64,000 nucleotides of DNA from an uncultured cyanobacterium (GTDB taxonomy: Bacteria > Cyanobacteriota > Cyanobacteriia > PCC-6307 > Cyanobiaceae), in contig CAIQIA010000018.1 in the NCBI GenBank assembly GCA_903871775.1, positions 1-64,000 on the forward strand, read 5' to 3'. Position numbers and translations under genes: made by a program. The stretch's first letter is position 1. Every line of letters begins with the position of its first letter. Below the pieces are notes generated by a model. The model did no database searches, had not been told where the DNA came from, and saw nothing but the letters and a program-made list of their open reading frames with translations. Shown here one piece after another: positions 62,789-64,000 of this stretch.

Positions 62789-64000
62789 CGCACCCCCAGC
62801 AACCGGTACCAGCGCCGGGCCATGGGGCCGGCATCGTGGCGCGGGGCGGCCGCCAGCGCCAGGGCCGCCAGCGCCTGGCGCCGGTCGCCATCGCGGAGCA
62901 GCGGCCCCAGGCCCCGGGCCCAGGCCGCGGGATCGGCCGGCGGCAGCAGCAGCCCGGCGCGGCCGTCATCGAGCACCTCGCGGCAGGCCGGCACATCGCT
63001 GGCCAGCACCGGCAGACCGGCCGCCAGGGCCTCGATCAGCACGATGCCGAACCCTTCGGCGGCGCTGGTGCTCAGGGCGAACAGGTCGGCCTGCCCCAGC
63101 AGCTCGGGGATGTCGTCGCGACGGCCGAGAAAGACCACGGCAGCGCCGAGGCCGAGGTCGTGGGCCAGGGCCTCCAGGGCCGGCCGGGTGGGGCCGTCGC
63201 CCACCAGCTGCAGCTGCCAGTCGGGCCCGTCGGGTCGGCAGGCGGCGAAGGCCCGCAGCAAGGTGGCCTGGTCCTTGAGCGGATCGCAGCGGGCGACCGT
63301 CAGCAGCCGCAACGGCCCGGCGCCCCCACGGCGCTGGCGGGCCTCAGCGGCCCGGCGGGCCAGCTCGGCGATGGCGACGCCGTTCGCCAGCACCGGCGTC
63401 AGGCGCGGGCGGCGACCCGCCGGCGCCAGGGGCAGGCTGGCGGCGGCGGCCCGCGAACAGGGCACCAGCACCACCCCCAGGCGGGCGCACCAGCGCAGCA
63501 GCCGGGCCACCGCCGCCCGGCCGGGCCCCGCGGGCGGCGCCAGGTTCTGCACGGCGCAGCAGCAGCGCCGCACCCCGGTCAGCCGGGCCGCCAGGGCAAC
63601 CCAGAGGCTGCGGCGGTTGAACGGGTACAACAGCAGCGCCTGGGGCCGCAGCCGCTGCAGCAACGGCAGCAGCTGCAACAGCAGCCGCGGCCCGTCGCGG
63701 CCCGATCGTTCGATCAGCGTCAGCCGCCCCTGGCGGGCCAGGGCCTCGAACGGAGCGGCCTGGCTGCGCTCACCCTCATCCAGGTTGAGCAGCACGCTCT
63801 CGACGGCGGCGGGGGCCCGGCGCAGCAGCTCGAGGGCCAGGGTCTCGAGGCCGCCGGCCGGCAGACCCCGCAGCACGTGCAGCACCACCGGCCGCAGGCC
63901 GAGGCAGCGGGCGTAGGCCCCGGCCATGGCGGCGACGCCGTAGTCGCGGCGGGCCCGTTCCCGGGCGGCAGCGGCCCGGCCGGCGGCGGCGGCCGGCGCC
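62785..64000 (-). CDS. Glycosyltransferase family 4, apparently fused to a second GT upstream (5' end outside window)
   Basis: From the stop at 62785 this frame stays open to the window edge. The GT4 domain starts at VVLHVLRGLPAGGLETLALE (about 63888) and has LLTVARCDPLKDQATLLRAF and LSTSAAEGFGIVLIEALAAG LPVLASDVPA. ATG 63927 would give 380 residues. Upstream of it, in the same frame, 63928-64000 plus the first codons after the ATG read ARERARRDYGVAAMAGAYAR, which looks like the C-terminal helix of another GT4. This suggests a two-domain GT4-GT4 protein continuing rightward, or a very recent fusion. Confidence 0.78.
   Translation of the reverse strand, partial: APAAAAGRAAAARERARRDYGVAAMAGAYARCLGLRPVVLHVLRGLPAGGLETLALELLRRAPAAVESVLLNLDEGERSQAAPFEALARQGRLTLIERSGRDGPRLLLQLLPLLQRLRPQALLLYPFNRRSLWVALAARLTGVRRCCCAVQNLAPPAGPGRAAVARLLRWCARLGVVLVPCSRAAAASLPLAPAGRRPRLTPVLANGVAIAELARRAAEARQRRGGAGPLRLLTVARCDPLKDQATLLRAFAACRPDGPDWQLQLVGDGPTRPALEALAHDLGLGAAVVFLGRRDDIPELLGQADLFALSTSAAEGFGIVLIEALAAGLPVLASDVPACREVLDDGRAGLLLPPADPAAWARGLGPLLRDGDRRQALAALALAAAPRHDAGPMARRWYRLLGVR

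Noticed and set aside
57425-63916. Long plus-strand open frames opposite the glycosyltransferase operon (57425-59347, 61814-63916)
   Set aside because: Repetitive Gln/Gly/Arg-rich translations without domains; the minus strand has an unbroken series of overlapping glycosyltransferase and polymerase genes.

Overview
The window is a dense, very GC-rich piece of a cyanobacterial chromosome. It carries photosystem II genes (psbD, psbE-F-L-J), assembly factors ycf3, ycf34 and ycf48, the Mg-chelatase gene chlD, six NDH-1 subunit genes, the plant-type carotenoid genes crtB and pds, and the response regulators RpaA and RpaB. High GC, a long PsbJ and the gene order point to the Cyanobium / picocyanobacterial Synechococcus group; this assignment is inference. 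Coding density is very high: no stretch without a gene exceeds 300 bases, and the longest is the 275 bases between tRNA-Asn and rpaA.

Region by region. (1) 0-2.6 kb: the 5' end of psbD on the minus strand, a small UPF0367 gene overlapping an ECF-like ABC ATPase, tRNA-Asn(GTT), and rpaA behind a structured intergenic region. (2) 2.6-8.4 kb: holB-tmk-copper ATPase on the minus strand with 4-base overlaps, divergent ycf3, and radA. (3) 8.5-13.1 kb: rpaB followed 5 bases later by plsX-fabH-fabD-plsC, which start fatty-acid and phospholipid synthesis. (4) 13.1-16.4 kb: ydcF-like, tsaB and ycf34 on the minus strand, then a CCA-adding-type nucleotidyltransferase and an RRM protein. (5) 16.4-26.5 kb: a hydrolase, crtB-pds, ndhM, a DUF3172 protein, rbcR, an NnrU/Z-ISO-type protein, ndhF and ndhD. 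(6) 26.5-39.5 kb: scpA, an NDP-sugar pyrophosphorylase, metF, pedR, phrA-nudix-folK, a nucleotide-sugar epimerase, chlD, a NeuD/PglD acetyltransferase with mlaD/mlaF, and yvcK. (7) 39.5-43.6 kb: ndhC-K-J facing rub-ycf48-psbEFLJ, which ends in a clear terminator. (8) 43.6-64 kb: a surface-polysaccharide island.

The island has two arms. A minus-strand arm holds wza, a proline-rich one-helix protein and a beta-barrel-like protein (translationally coupled), then a Gly-rich protein with two CxC motifs. A divergent plus-strand arm holds an HpsJ-like protein, a cyanoexosortase, its associated protein and a Wzc-type tyrosine kinase. Downstream, one tightly overlapping minus-strand operon enters from beyond the right edge. 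It encodes at least six glycosyltransferases, a Wzy-like polymerase, a priming sugar transferase, a WcaF-like acetyltransferase, a DegT aminotransferase and a FlaA1/CapD-type dehydratase. No Wzx flippase is visible; it may lie outside the window.

The points most worth a second look are the wza-linked proline-rich/barrel pair beside an exosortase that has no visible substrate, an apparent GT4-GT4 fusion running off the right edge, an ndhD that seems to start at CTG, a leader with alternative pairing before rpaA, and the repeated 3' overlap of convergent genes.
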